Source of the DNA: Sphingomonas sp. OK281 | Lineage (GTDB): Bacteria; Pseudomonadota; Alphaproteobacteria; Sphingomonadales; Sphingomonadaceae | DNA length: 64,000 nt | Direction of reading: 5' to 3' | Assembly (NCBI RefSeq): GCF_900115295.1 | Contig: NZ_FOVZ01000006.1 | Coordinates: forward strand, 62,001-126,000 | Shown: one piece after another, positions 1 through 9,146 of the stretch | Position numbering within the stretch: the stretch's first letter is position 1 | How the letters are laid out: every line of letters starts with the position of its first letter | The notes under the pieces: model-generated | What the model saw: only the letters and a program-made list of their open reading frames with translations | What the model was told of the DNA's origin: nothing | Databases searched by the model: none | Translations under genes and position numbers: made by a program

Positions 1-1970
1 ATCTGGCCGGTCGAGCTCTGATCCGAATGCACCACCTGTGCACCAATCGAGCCCTTGAGCGGCTTGTCGCCGACTAGGCCGTCGATCGTAACCTTGGCAT
101 AGCCGGTCCAGACCTTCTCGAGCACGACATTGTCGCGCACCAGCGCGGACGGACGGCCATCGAACGCCGCGTTGAGCGAATTATTGTAGAGATACAGCGG
201 ATCGAGCGTCAGCATCTGCGGGATGCCGAGATAATCGAGCGCGACGTTCGAGCCGAGCAGCGCGTCGCTCGGCACGTTGCCGCTCAGCGGCGAACCGCTC
301 GCCACGGTGCAGTTGGTGCCGCCGCCGGTCGGGCACAGGAAATAGGAGGTGTAGGCGCTGGTCTTCTTGCGCTGGCTGTAGTTGCCGCCGGCTTCCCAGC
401 CCTTGACGACGCTGTCCGAGAACTCGCCGTTGAGGCTGGCGCGGAGCGACTTCAGATCGTCCTTGAAGCTCGGCCGGTTGAGGAAGCCCGACTGGACGAC
501 CTGCTGCGTGCCGTTGTTGCCCCAGCCCTGCGGGTCGGTCAGCTTGAAGATGTTGGTGTTGGTGTAATCGAGCGTCGGCGAGAAGGTGTAGGTGCCGTTG
601 CCGTTCTGCTTGACGGTGACGGTGTCCGCTGCGCCGCTCTTGGCGAACCCGGTGCCGGTGTTGGTCTCGAGCAGGAAGTCGGTGCGCTTCGCGCGGCTCC
701 AGCTCGCATCGACGTTCAGGTGAATCGACTCGGTCAGCTTGAGGTCGTTGTTCCAGCCGAGCGAGAAATTGTCCGCCTTGCGCTGGTTATAGTCGTTGCG
801 CTGCACTGCGAAGACGTTGCCGAACGTCGCGCTGGTCGCGAAGCCGTCGGCAATTGTCACGCCGGTAGCGGTCGTTCCGCCAGGCGATGTCGGCGTGGTC
901 AACTGACCAGCCAGCGGGAATTCGATGCCGCGCAGGATCTGCGTTTCCTCGAAGTGCGAATACAGCGCGTCGAACGTCGAATGGAAGCTGTCGGACGGCT
1001 GCCACTCGATCGTCGCGACGCCGCCGTACCGCTTCAGCTCGTTCGACTGGACATACGGCTTCGCGCCGTTGAGCAGGAACGGGCTGGCCGCGGTGCCGGC
1101 GCCGCTATAGCCCCACGCGTTGTAGCGCTCGTCCTGCGACGGCGTCTGCGTCGCCGACACGCCGATCGCGATGCCGAGCGTATCGTTGGCGAACTTGTCG
1201 ACATAGGTCGCCGATGCGCGATAGCCGTAGCGCGTGCCGTCGGGATTGAGCTTGTCGATGCCGTTCATCTGCGCGCGCGCGCTGATCGCGATGATCCGGT
1301 GCGCCTGATCGAGCGGACGGAGCATGCGCAGGTCGACCGTACCGGCGACGCCTGCGGCGATCAGCGATGCGTCCGCCGACTTGTAGACGTTGACGGTCTT
1401 GAAGAATTCCGACGGATACTGGTCGAACTCGACGCCGCGGTTGTCGCCGGTCGTCACCTGTTCGCGACCATTGAGCAGCGTGGTCGAGAAATCTGGGCCG
1501 AGGCCGCGTATCGAGAGGCGCTGGTCGCGGCCTTCGAGACGCTGCGCGGTCACGCCGGGCAGGCGGGCAAGTGAATCCGCGATCGATACGTCGGGCAGCT
1601 TGCCGACGTCTTCGGCCGAGATCGAGTCGACGATCAGGACCGACTGGCGCTTGATCTTGGCGGAGGATTCGAGACCGGCGCGGATACCCGTGACGACGAT
1701 ATCGTCACCGCCCGACGCCTCGTCCTGCGGTGCGGGCGGCACGGCATCGGCAGGCTGCGGCGTCGGGGCCGCGACGGTCGGGACCGCATCGACTTGCGCC
1801 GGGGCGGTTGAATTCGCGTTGGGCGTGCCGGGCGTCGCCTGCGCGAACGCAACCTGACCGGGCAGCATCAAAGCGGCGGCAAGCGCGGTTGCGCTGACTT
1901 GCAGCGCGAGGCGGCCGTGCGCGGAAATGCCGGGCGTGACGCGCAGGCGGCACGGAGTAGACTGGCTCAT
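1..1970 (-). CDS. TonB-dependent receptor, maltodextrin-type (3' end outside window)
   Basis: This outer-membrane active transporter probably imports an oligosaccharide. Translation starts at the ATG at 1970, preceded by AAGGGG. It gives a signal peptide ending near A-F-A-Q-A, a proline/alanine-rich linker, a TonB box (D-D-I-V-V-T-G), then plug motifs such as S-I-A-D-S-L-A-R-L-P-G-V and the L-S-I-R-G-L-G pattern. This resembles the long Xanthomonas/Caulobacter receptor subfamily. About 656 codons lie in the window with no stop, and the barrel C-terminus is beyond the left edge. It is divergent from a LacI regulator and near an SLC45-type permease, an arrangement like the Caulobacter malA/malI/malY locus. 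The substrate is inferred from context only. Confidence 0.9.
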   Translation of the reverse strand, partial: MSQSTPCRLRVTPGISAHGRLALQVSATALAAALMLPGQVAFAQATPGTPNANSTAPAQVDAVPTVAAPTPQPADAVPPAPQDEASGGDDIVVTGIRAGLESSAKIKRQSVLIVDSISAEDVGKLPDVSIADSLARLPGVTAQRLEGRDQRLSIRGLGPDFSTTLLNGREQVTTGDNRGVEFDQYPSEFFKTVNVYKSADASLIAAGVAGTVDLRMLRPLDQAHRIIAISARAQMNGIDKLNPDGTRYGYRASATYVDKFANDTLGIAIGVSATQTPSQDERYNAWGYSGAGTAASPFLLNGAKPYVQSNELKRYGGVATIEWQPSDSFHSTFDALYSHFEETQILRGIEFPLAGQLTTPTSPGGTTATGVTIADGFATSATFGNVFAVQRNDYNQRKADNFSLGWNNDLKLTESIHLNVDASWSRAKRTDFLLETNTGTGFAKSGAADTVTVKQNGNGTYTFSPTLDYTNTNIFKLTDPQGWGNNGTQQVVQSGFLNRPSFKDDLKSLRASLNGEFSDSVVKGWEAGGNYSQRKKTSAYTSYFLCPTGGGTNCTVASGSPLSGNVPSDALLGSNVALDYLGIPQMLTLDPLYLYNNSLNAAFDGRPSALVRDNVVLEKVWTGYAKVTIDGLVGDKPLKGSIGAQVVHSDQSSTGQ

Positions 1971-2100
1971 GAAATCCCCTTCAGGCGAGACTAATCCCGC
2001 GCATCCTCAATTGCTTCTTCTGGTATCCCCGACGTCGTGCTGACGCGTCGGGTGTCGCAACGCCGCTATATTTCGGGGGAGGTCGTTGCAAAAGAGACGG

Positions 2101-2112
2101 GCATACGTATTC
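2101..2112. promoter_or_regulatory. Candidate LacI-family operator
   Basis: GCATACGTATTC is a near-palindrome with a central CG (5 of 6 base pairs match). LacI/GalR operators typically have this form. It lies in the divergent spacer between the receptor and the LacI gene, and a related sequence (GCATACGAATAC on the minus strand) lies before the permease gene. Assignment as the operator of the neighbouring regulator is inference. Confidence 0.35.
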
Positions 2113-2149
2113 ACTGTTTCATGCAGACCGTGTCTCTTCTCGACCACTC

Positions 2150-3193
2150 TTGTCGGACAAGGTGCCGGTGACGGGCCGCCGCCCGACATCGTTCGACATC
2201 GCGCAATTGGCCGGCGTGTCGCAGCCGACGGTGTCGCGTGCGCTGCGCGGATCGAAGTCGGTCAACGCGCAGACCCGCCAGCGTATCGAGGCGATCGCGC
2301 AAAGCCTGCACTACGCCGTAGACAAGCACGCCTCGTCGCTGCGCAGCCAGTCGGCGAACACGCTGGCGCTGTTGTTTTTCGAGGAGCCGGCCGAAGACGA
2401 GTCGACGATCAACCCGTTCTTCCTGTCGATGCTGGGGTCGATCACGCATGCCTGCGCGCGCGCCGGCTACGACCTGCTGATCTCGTTCCAGCAATTGTCG
2501 GGCGACTGGCACGTCGATTACCAGGACAGCCGCAAGGCCGACGGTATCATCCTGCTCGGCTACGGCGATTACGAAGCTTATCGCGCACGCCTCGATCACC
2601 TTACCGAACAGGGGACCAAGGTGGTGCGCTGGGGCGCGGTCGGCACGGGGCCAGCGGGGATCACGGTCGGCTCGGACAACCGCGGCGGCGGCGAGGCGGC
2701 GACCGCCCACCTGATCGCGCGCGGCCGGCGGCGGATCGCGTTCCTTGGCGCAGCGGATGGGCGCTACCCCGAACTCGAGGACCGCTATCTGGGCTACCGG
2801 GACGCGCTGGCGGCGGCCGGACTGACGGTGGACGACGCCTTGCAGGTCGATTCGATCACCACCGAAGATGCCGGGCAGGACGCAGTCGCCGAACTCGCGC
2901 GGCGCGGCGCGGAGTATGACGCGATCTTCGCGGCGAGCGACAGTATCGCGATCGGCGCGATGCGCGCACTCGCGGCGGCAGGGCGGGCGATCCCCGACGA
3001 CGTCGCGATCGTCGGCTTCGACGACATCGCCTCCGCGCAACTCACCAACCCGCCGCTGACGACCGTCACGCAGGATGCGCGCCGGGCAGGGGAGGCGCTG
3101 GTGCGGACGCTGCTGGCGAAACTGCGCGGCGAAGTCTCCGACGACGCGCCCTTGCCGACCCGCCTGGTGATCCGCGCGAGCAGCGGGGCGTAG
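2150..3193 (+). CDS. LacI/GalR-family transcriptional repressor (MalI-like)
   Basis: This is a local sugar-responsive regulator of 347 residues, the usual family length. Residues about 14-60 form the HTH and hinge: F-D-I-A-Q-L-A-G-V-S-Q-P-T-V-S-R-A-L-R-G is the classic LacI recognition-helix pattern. The rest is a periplasmic-binding-protein-like sensor domain, with S-D-S-I-A-I-G-A-M and V-G-F-D-D-I-A typical of the C-terminal subdomain. The start used is a TTG with no clear Shine-Dalgarno; no in-frame ATG precedes the HTH. It is divergent from the TonB receptor and probably represses it together with the downstream permease. The sugar effector is inferred, not visible. Confidence 0.9.
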   Translation: MSDKVPVTGRRPTSFDIAQLAGVSQPTVSRALRGSKSVNAQTRQRIEAIAQSLHYAVDKHASSLRSQSANTLALLFFEEPAEDESTINPFFLSMLGSITHACARAGYDLLISFQQLSGDWHVDYQDSRKADGIILLGYGDYEAYRARLDHLTEQGTKVVRWGAVGTGPAGITVGSDNRGGGEAATAHLIARGRRRIAFLGAADGRYPELEDRYLGYRDALAAAGLTVDDALQVDSITTEDAGQDAVAELARRGAEYDAIFAASDSIAIGAMRALAAAGRAIPDDVAIVGFDDIASAQLTNPPLTTVTQDARRAGEALVRTLLAKLRGEVSDDAPLPTRLVIRASSGA

Positions 3194-3200
3194 CGCAACA

Positions 3201-3228
3201 CGATCCTCCCCCTGGTGGGGGCGGATCG
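3201..3228. terminator. Hairpin between convergent genes
   Basis: CGATCC-T-CCCCC, a TGGT loop and GGGGG-C-GGATCG form a nearly perfect 12-bp stem between the stops of the LacI gene and the DUF6445 gene. There is no T tract, so it would be a weak intrinsic terminator or a transcript-end stabiliser for both strands. Confidence 0.45.
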
Positions 3229-3245
3229 CGTGTACGGGCGGCCGC

Positions 3246-3926
3246 TCAGTCGTCGAACAGGAACAGGTTTAGCGTCAGCCGCCCGGCCAGCGGGTCCGAA
3301 CTCAGCACCACCTCAGGCGGGAGGTAGGCGCAGTGCAGCGTGTTGCCCGCGTAGATGAGTGCACGATTGAAGCGCGCTGGCTGCACGCCGATGCGCTCGT
3401 ACAATGGGGTATCGCCCGCGATGTAGGACGCTTCGGGCATGCCGTGCGTCTGCACGCTGGATTGAAGTTCGGCCCTGAACCGGCCGAGCCGCGACTCATC
3501 GACGCTTTCGAAGCCGGTAGTGCGTTGTCGGTAGAACGCAGTGCCGCCCTGTTCGCCGTGGCCCAGGAACAGCAGCACCGCGATCCGCCCCGGCTCGACG
3601 CCGTCGAAATGCGGCAGCCGCTGGATCGGTGCGAGATCGGCAGGCGCCGTGGTGACGAGCGAGTAATAGGCTTCGGACACCGCCGGCGCCGGATCGAGAC
3701 CGAAATGCTCGGCCAACAACGGCGCGATCCGGCGACGCATCGTTTCGGCCAGTCGAGGCGGCACCTCGGCACGGACGCCGGGATAATGCGGCCCGATCGG
3801 TGCCATCCGCAGGCTCGCCGCATCCTCGCGCAGGGCGTCCGGATCGGGCCAGAAATCGTCGATCGCAATCAACGGTTGCTGCTCTTCGCCTTGGAGATGA
3901 AGCGTGGTTTTCCGCGTGTCGGTCAT
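3246..3926 (-). CDS. DUF6445 family protein (2OG-oxygenase-like fold)
   Basis: This is a 226-residue protein of the DUF6445 family, often found beside TonB receptors and tryptophan-halogenase-type genes in sphingomonads and xanthomonads. The ATG at 3926 follows AAGG at good spacing; another ATG lies 12 bases upstream. The sequence has an I-A-I-D-D-F start typical of cupin-like oxygenases, an H-F-D motif near residue 120, the G-G-T-A-F-Y-R strand, and a late L-H-C-A-Y-L-P segment. Together these look like an HxD...H iron site. It may modify a carbohydrate or cell-surface ligand linked to the nearby receptor, but no reaction is established. Confidence 0.7.
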   Translation of the reverse strand: MTDTRKTTLHLQGEEQQPLIAIDDFWPDPDALREDAASLRMAPIGPHYPGVRAEVPPRLAETMRRRIAPLLAEHFGLDPAPAVSEAYYSLVTTAPADLAPIQRLPHFDGVEPGRIAVLLFLGHGEQGGTAFYRQRTTGFESVDESRLGRFRAELQSSVQTHGMPEASYIAGDTPLYERIGVQPARFNRALIYAGNTLHCAYLPPEVVLSSDPLAGRLTLNLFLFDD

Positions 3927-3964
3927 GTCGGCCTTCATGCAGTGCGGCTGCATGGCGGGGCAAG

Positions 3965-3976
3965 GTATTCGTATGC
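3965..3976. promoter_or_regulatory. Second candidate operator upstream of the permease
   Basis: On the minus strand this reads GCATACGAATAC, matching 10 of 12 bases of the candidate operator at 2101-2112. It lies 86 bases before the permease start and 38 bases upstream of the DUF6445 start. Co-regulation by the LacI protein is inference. Confidence 0.25.
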
Positions 3977-4062
3977 ATGGTTGTTTTGCCGATCGCATGG
4001 GGTCAAGCCATCCCCGTGGGATCGTCGTGCACACAAGCGGCGGCCGATCAGGAGAGCTGTGT

Positions 4063-5568
4063 TTGACCGAGAAACCAGTCCAGGGCTTTGCCGGCCTGTG
4101 GAACATCAGCTTCGGCTTTTTCGGCATCCAGATCGGCTTCGCGCTGCAGAACGCCAACATGAGCCGGATCTTCCAGACGCTCGGCGGATCGCTCGACGAC
4201 CTGTCCTATCTGTGGATCGCGGCGCCGCTGACCGGGTTGCTCGTCCAGCCGATCATCGGTCATTACAGCGATCGCACCTGGACTCGTTTCGGCCGTCGCC
4301 GCCCCTATTTCTTCGCAGGCGCGGTGCTCGCCGCGCTCGCGCTGTTCGTGATGCCCGAGGCGAAGATGCTCTGGCTCGCCGCGCTGACGCTCTGGGTGCT
4401 CGATGCGTCTGTAAACGTGTCGATGGAGCCGTTCCGCGCGTTCGTCGGCGACATGCTGCGGAAAGACCAGCACACCGCGGGCTATGCGCTCCAGACCGCG
4501 TTCATCGGCACGGGCGCGGTGGTCGGGTCGATCTTTCCGTTCGTGCTCGCGCATCTCGGCGTGTCGGGCGATGCGCTCGCGGGCGTGCCCGACACGGTCC
4601 GATACAGCTTCTGGTTCGGCGGCGCAGCGTTGCTGCTCGCGGTGCTCTGGACGGTCGGCAACACCCGCGAATACAGCCCGCAGGAGATGGCGTCGTTCGC
4701 CGGGGACGACGCTGGCGAAGCGCTGGCCGCACCCGTTCGCGCGCTTGCCAGCCATAGCTTCGCGACCGGCATCGTCTGGATCGTCGCAGGCATCGCGGTG
4801 ATCGTCGCGGTCTCGCAACTGGCGTTGCAAAAGGAAGTGTACCTGCTCGGCGGCCTGCTCGTCGCGTACGGCGGCGCCAGGCTCGCGGCCATTCGCCTTG
4901 CCCGCGGTGGAAACGTCGACAACGCGCTGAGCCAGATCGTCGGCGATTTTGCCGCGATGCCCGGCGTCATGAAGCGCCTCGCGCTCGTCCAGTTCTTCAG
5001 CTGGTCCGCCCTGTTCATCATGTGGATCTTCACCACGCCGGTCGTCGCCCAGTATATGTACGGCTCGAGCGACGCGACGAGTGCCGCCTATAACGCCGGC
5101 AGCGACTGGGTGGGTGTGCTGTTCGCGGCGTATAACGCGATCGCGGCGGTCGTCGCGCTGCTGGTCCTGCCCCGGCTGGCCAAGCGGATCGGCCGCGTGA
5201 AGATGCACATAGCATGCCTGCTGTGCGGCAGCGCGGGGTTTGCAAGCTTCCTCGTCGTGCGCGATCCGACGCTGTTAATCGTCAGCGAGGTCGGTATCGG
5301 CATCGCCTGGGCGTCGATCTTGGCCATGCCTTACGCGATCCTCGCCTCCAGCCTGCCGCAGGCCAAGCTCGGCATCTACATGGGCCTGTTCAACGTCTTC
5401 ATCGTGCTCCCGCAACTGCTCGTCGCGACGCTGATGGGATCGGTGCTCAAAGCGTTCTTTCCGACCGAACCGATCTGGACGATGGCGTTCGCCGCGATTG
5501 TGCTGGTGCTCGCCGCGCTTGCCATGTTGCGTGTGGCCGAGCCAGCGGAGACGCAATCCGACCGCTGA
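4063..5568 (+). CDS. SLC45/MalY-like MFS sugar transporter
   Basis: This is an inner-membrane permease of 501 residues with 12 or more hydrophobic segments, probably importing maltose or maltodextrins by cation symport. The chosen start is the TTG at 4063, preceded by AGGAGAG at good spacing; longer in-frame extensions lack a ribosome site. Diagnostic segments are I-G-H-Y-S-D-R-T-W-T-R-F-G-R-R-R-P-Y near residue 60 (MFS loop 2-3 in its SLC45 form) and G-F-A-L-Q-N-A-N-M near the N-terminus. An M-E-P-F-R-A-F-V-G-D-M stretch is shared with sucrose/maltose SLC45 proteins. It follows the receptor/repressor pair, so it should be the inner-membrane partner of the receptor. Confidence 0.88.
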   Translation: MTEKPVQGFAGLWNISFGFFGIQIGFALQNANMSRIFQTLGGSLDDLSYLWIAAPLTGLLVQPIIGHYSDRTWTRFGRRRPYFFAGAVLAALALFVMPEAKMLWLAALTLWVLDASVNVSMEPFRAFVGDMLRKDQHTAGYALQTAFIGTGAVVGSIFPFVLAHLGVSGDALAGVPDTVRYSFWFGGAALLLAVLWTVGNTREYSPQEMASFAGDDAGEALAAPVRALASHSFATGIVWIVAGIAVIVAVSQLALQKEVYLLGGLLVAYGGARLAAIRLARGGNVDNALSQIVGDFAAMPGVMKRLALVQFFSWSALFIMWIFTTPVVAQYMYGSSDATSAAYNAGSDWVGVLFAAYNAIAAVVALLVLPRLAKRIGRVKMHIACLLCGSAGFASFLVVRDPTLLIVSEVGIGIAWASILAMPYAILASSLPQAKLGIYMGLFNVFIVLPQLLVATLMGSVLKAFFPTEPIWTMAFAAIVLVLAALAMLRVAEPAETQSDR

Positions 5569-5598
5569 TCGTCCGATGCACATCGATAGCTCAGCGGC

Positions 5599-7197
5599 TC
5601 AGGGGCCGATGTCGATCGCCTTCGCTTCGGCCCGGTTCGCCGACGCCTTGGCAAAGCCAAGCTGCTCGGCGATCGGATCGTTCCAGCCATAAGGGTCCGT
5701 CCGGAACGCGAGCCGCCCGCCGTCGTCGACATAGACGTTGTGATACAGCAGCCTGACCGGGATACGCCGCGGCAAGGGCACGAACGTCGTTTCGCCCGAT
5801 GCCTGTGCCGTCTGCCATGCCTCCGCGACGCCCTCGTCCTCGGCGAGCAGTTGCGCGAAGCCGAGCGCATCCTCGACCCGCACGCACCCGTGGCTCAGAT
5901 GGCGCTGGCTACGCTCGAACAGGCCGGGCGCGGACGTGTCGTGGAGGTAGATCGCCTGGTCGTTCGCCATGTCGAACTTGACCATTCCCAGCGCATTGCT
6001 CGGCCCCGGTTGCTGGACGATCCAGCCATCGCGCAGGACCATGTCATGCGCCTGCAGATAATCCTCGCCGACATTGGCCATCTCGCCGTTCTGGATCGAT
6101 TTCGGCACGGTCCAGGTCGGGTTCGCGACAAGACGATAGATTGGCGACGCAAGTGCGGGAGTCTCGCGACCGGGCTCGCCGACGATGACCTTGCGCTGAT
6201 CGACCATCGTCCCGTCCCGGTAATAACGGAGTTGCGCCGCCGCCGTATTGACGTCGATCCGGGTCGCAGGCGTCGTCCGCGACAGCCAGCGCCGCCGTTC
6301 CAGCCCTACCGCAAGCGCGCGGGCGCGATCGCCTGCGCCAAGGTTCAGCACCTTCAGCGTCTCGGGCCCGACCACGCCGTCGGCAGCGATGCCGTAGTCG
6401 GTCTGCAGCCCCTTCAGCGCATCGGCCATCGCCTGTGTATACGACATGGCGACGGGCACCGCAGGGCTTGCCGGCGCGATGGGCGTCGCAGTCTCCGGCG
6501 TCAGCAGATATCCGCTTTCGACCAACTGCTCGACGATAGCCGGCACCCGCGTGTCGCGATTGCCGACCCGGATCAACCCTGCCGGGATCGCCAGGACGGG
6601 TGCCGCGGTCGCCGCCTTCGCGCTGAACGCGACGTACGCCTCGGAGAGCGCGGCATATTCCGCGTCCTGCGGTGCCAGGCCAGCCAGCCATGCGCCGACA
6701 TCGTTCCTGGCCAAGGCACGCGTCAGCCCCGCGGCAACGTCCAGTTTCGGTCGTGGCAGCGTATAGACCTCGTGCAGCGACGTCGGATCGACACGTCCCC
6801 GTGCCAGCGCCGATGCATAGTCGAGCGCAGCCTTGGTCAGGGCGACGTCCTTTTCCTCCGCGGGCGCGCCATCAGGGGAGTCCGGCAGGAACGCGACCCG
6901 GTCGAGCCCATGCCGGGTTCGATCGGCCAACGCCGCGACGAAGGCCGAGGCATTCGCGGCGGACCAGAGGCCGTGCCAACCCACCTTGGCGTACAGGCTG
7001 CGGGCAACCGGGTCGGTAACCGCGTTCCTTTCGATCGCGATCGAGCGCGTCTCGGCATTCGAAGTCTGCGTTGTCGATGTCGTACTATCTCCGATCGACC
7101 GCTCCGGCGTGGAAACCTGAGCCATCGCCCCCGAGGGCATCATCGATAAAGGCAGCGTGCAGATCGCGAGGCGTGCTCGCAGCGTCGTCATTCTCAT
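5599..7197 (-). CDS. L,D-transpeptidase, YcbB/LdtD type
   Basis: This periplasmic peptidoglycan cross-linking enzyme has 532 residues. A signal-like N-terminus ends near G-A-M-A-Q. A long alpha-helical region follows, then a peptidoglycan-binding-like stretch (about residues 245-290, with G-I-A-A-D-G-V-V-G-P-E-T-L). The YkuD catalytic domain ends with the active-site motif H-L-S-H-G-C-V-R-V-E, containing the nucleophilic cysteine. It makes 3-3 cross-links between meso-diaminopimelate residues. It converges with the permease gene, 30 bases apart. Start choice is between ATGs at 7197 and 7191; neither has a strong ribosome site. Confidence 0.9.
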   Translation of the reverse strand: MRMTTLRARLAICTLPLSMMPSGAMAQVSTPERSIGDSTTSTTQTSNAETRSIAIERNAVTDPVARSLYAKVGWHGLWSAANASAFVAALADRTRHGLDRVAFLPDSPDGAPAEEKDVALTKAALDYASALARGRVDPTSLHEVYTLPRPKLDVAAGLTRALARNDVGAWLAGLAPQDAEYAALSEAYVAFSAKAATAAPVLAIPAGLIRVGNRDTRVPAIVEQLVESGYLLTPETATPIAPASPAVPVAMSYTQAMADALKGLQTDYGIAADGVVGPETLKVLNLGAGDRARALAVGLERRRWLSRTTPATRIDVNTAAAQLRYYRDGTMVDQRKVIVGEPGRETPALASPIYRLVANPTWTVPKSIQNGEMANVGEDYLQAHDMVLRDGWIVQQPGPSNALGMVKFDMANDQAIYLHDTSAPGLFERSQRHLSHGCVRVEDALGFAQLLAEDEGVAEAWQTAQASGETTFVPLPRRIPVRLLYHNVYVDDGGRLAFRTDPYGWNDPIAEQLGFAKASANRAEAKAIDIGP

Positions 7198-7277
7198 CGT
7201 GCGTCAACGTTCAACCCGCCGGATCGAGCCTGAGAAAGATCAGGCGTTACACATCCGTACGCCCTCGAATCGCGCCC

Positions 7278-7448
7278 TCACGACCGCGAGCGCGCGTGGT
7301 ACAGCCCTGCGAACTTTCGGTGCAGCAGTCGCGAACTGCTGTCTTTCGCGACCATCGCACGATGTTCGTGCCATTCGGCGCGCTGCTGAAAATAGGCCGT
7401 GTCGGTCCCGGTATCGTCCGGCATGCCGGCGTTGCGTTCGTCCATCAT
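7278..7448 (-). CDS. Small hypothetical protein
   Basis: This 56-residue protein starts at the ATG-ATG pair at 7448; an in-frame extension to 7496 is also open. The body is charged and helical (Q-R-A-E-W-H-E-H-R-A... then R-L-L-H-R-K-F-A-G-L-Y). This is the pattern of the tiny helical proteins common in alphaproteobacteria that carry a conserved H-x-x-L-A-x-x-Y motif. Function is unknown. It stands alone, divergent from the LOV kinase. Confidence 0.5.
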   Translation of the reverse strand: MMDERNAGMPDDTGTDTAYFQQRAEWHEHRAMVAKDSSSRLLHRKFAGLYHARSRS

Positions 7449-7544
7449 CGTCGCTCTCGATCCTCTCGTTTGGCCTGCCTCTACGACGATCGCCACGCTG
7501 CCGCGTGATCGAAAAGGACTATCTAATCAGGTAGTTTACGCGGG

Positions 7545-9146
7545 ATGTCGTTCGGCCAGTCGCAGCCAACATGGGCAAGTTGGGCGCGCCGGCCATCCGA
7601 TCCCGCCCCGGCTCCAGACGGTTGGTTGTCATCGGCCGAGAATCTGCGTACCAATATCGTCGACTTGGAACAGAGTGAGAACTTTACGCGGTCGCGAAAC
7701 GAGGATGCCGAGCGTGTCGCGGCGATCGCTGCGTTCGATCGCTCGCTCGATACGTCGGATCCGTTCGTGGCCGGGTTCCACGATGCCATTCTGGCGATGG
7801 CGATCAGCGATCCGACGCTGGCGGACAATCCGATCATCCATGTGAATGCCGCGTTCGAGCGTTTGACGGGCTATGATCGCCACGAGGTGGTCGGGCGGAA
7901 TTGCCGCTTCCTGCAGGGGCCGCAGACCGAGGCCGACGATGTCGGGCGCATTCGCGACGCGGTCGCCGTACCGATGCGGCTCGAAACGGACTTGCTGAAC
8001 TATCGCAAGGACGGCACGCCGTTCTGGAACCGTCTGCTCGTGTCGCCGGTGTTCGATCACCACCGGCGCGTGCGCTATTTCGTAGCGTCGCAACACGACG
8101 TGACGCTCGAGCGCGAGACGCTGGTCCTGCTGGCAGCCGAACAGCGCGAGCTCGAGGCATCGGCCGTAGAGGCCGCGGCAAAGCTGGCCGATAGCAGCGC
8201 CAGGCTGCACTTCGCGTTGAAGGCGGGGCGGCTGGGCGCGTGGACGTTCGACCCGGTCAGCCAGCATCTCGATGCGTCGGCTGGCTGCAAAATGGTCTTC
8301 GGATATGATCCGGACGCGGTGTTCGGATATGCGGAATTCGTCGATGTCCTGCACCCCGAAGACCGATCGCGCGTGCTGGCGGCGATCGCGGAAACGATCG
8401 AGACCGGCTCCGATTACGATATCGAATACCGCATCGTCACGCCGGCGGGCGACGTTCGCTGGATCGCGATCCGTGGCGAGTTACTGATGCGCGCAGACGG
8501 GACGCCATTGTCGATGACCGGCTTCTCGACCGACATCAGCGAGCGCAAGCAAACCGAGGAACATCGCGCGCTTCTCGCGGGCGAACTCACGCACCGCGTG
8601 AAGAACACGCTCGCCACGGTCAGCGCGATCGTCAACCAGACGCTGCGCGATGCCGCGTCGCTGACCGAGGCTCGCGACGTCATCGGCGCGCGGATCGGCT
8701 CGCTCGCCGTCGCGCACGATCTCCTGCTGCGCGACGAAGTGGAAGGGGCGACGATCGCCGACATCCTTGCAGGCGTGATGGCGCCGTTCGACGATGGCCG
8801 TGGGCGGCTGTTTTCGGTCGCCGGCCCGGACGTGCGGCTCGAACCACGCGTGACGCTCGCCTTGTCGATGGCGCTGCACGAGCTCGCGACGAACGCGAGC
8901 AAATACGGCGCGCTAAGCGTCGATGGCGGTCATGTCTCGATCGACTGGAGCGTGGGCATCGGCGACGGCGGCCGGCGGCTCGCGTTCAGGTGGGAGGAAC
9001 GGGGCGGGCCGGTCGTCGCGCCGCCGACCCGGACCGGCTTTGGCTCGCGCATGATCGAGCGCGTCCTGGGCCAGCATATGCGCGGTGGGGTTACGATCGA
9101 GTATCGTCCGACGGGCGTCGTGTTCACGATCGACGCGCCGTTCTAG
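7545..9146 (+). CDS. Blue-light LOV-PAS sensor histidine kinase, HWE family
   Basis: This soluble photoreceptor kinase has 533 residues. The first PAS domain (about residues 70-190) is a true LOV domain: it carries G-R-N-C-R-F-L-Q, whose cysteine forms the flavin adduct. A second PAS domain follows (about 225-340), with a D-I-S-E-R-K end. The kinase has the H-box E-L-T-H-R-V-K-N-T-L, the N-box H-E-L-A-T-N-A-S-K-Y-G-A-L, and the W-E-E motif that defines HWE kinases. Such kinases often feed the PhyR/EcfG general stress pathway in sphingomonads. No response regulator is adjacent, so the partner is encoded elsewhere. The ATG at 7545 has no good ribosome site. Confidence 0.93.
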   Translation: MSFGQSQPTWASWARRPSDPAPAPDGWLSSAENLRTNIVDLEQSENFTRSRNEDAERVAAIAAFDRSLDTSDPFVAGFHDAILAMAISDPTLADNPIIHVNAAFERLTGYDRHEVVGRNCRFLQGPQTEADDVGRIRDAVAVPMRLETDLLNYRKDGTPFWNRLLVSPVFDHHRRVRYFVASQHDVTLERETLVLLAAEQRELEASAVEAAAKLADSSARLHFALKAGRLGAWTFDPVSQHLDASAGCKMVFGYDPDAVFGYAEFVDVLHPEDRSRVLAAIAETIETGSDYDIEYRIVTPAGDVRWIAIRGELLMRADGTPLSMTGFSTDISERKQTEEHRALLAGELTHRVKNTLATVSAIVNQTLRDAASLTEARDVIGARIGSLAVAHDLLLRDEVEGATIADILAGVMAPFDDGRGRLFSVAGPDVRLEPRVTLALSMALHELATNASKYGALSVDGGHVSIDWSVGIGDGGRRLAFRWEERGGPVVAPPTRTGFGSRMIERVLGQHMRGGVTIEYRPTGVVFTIDAPF

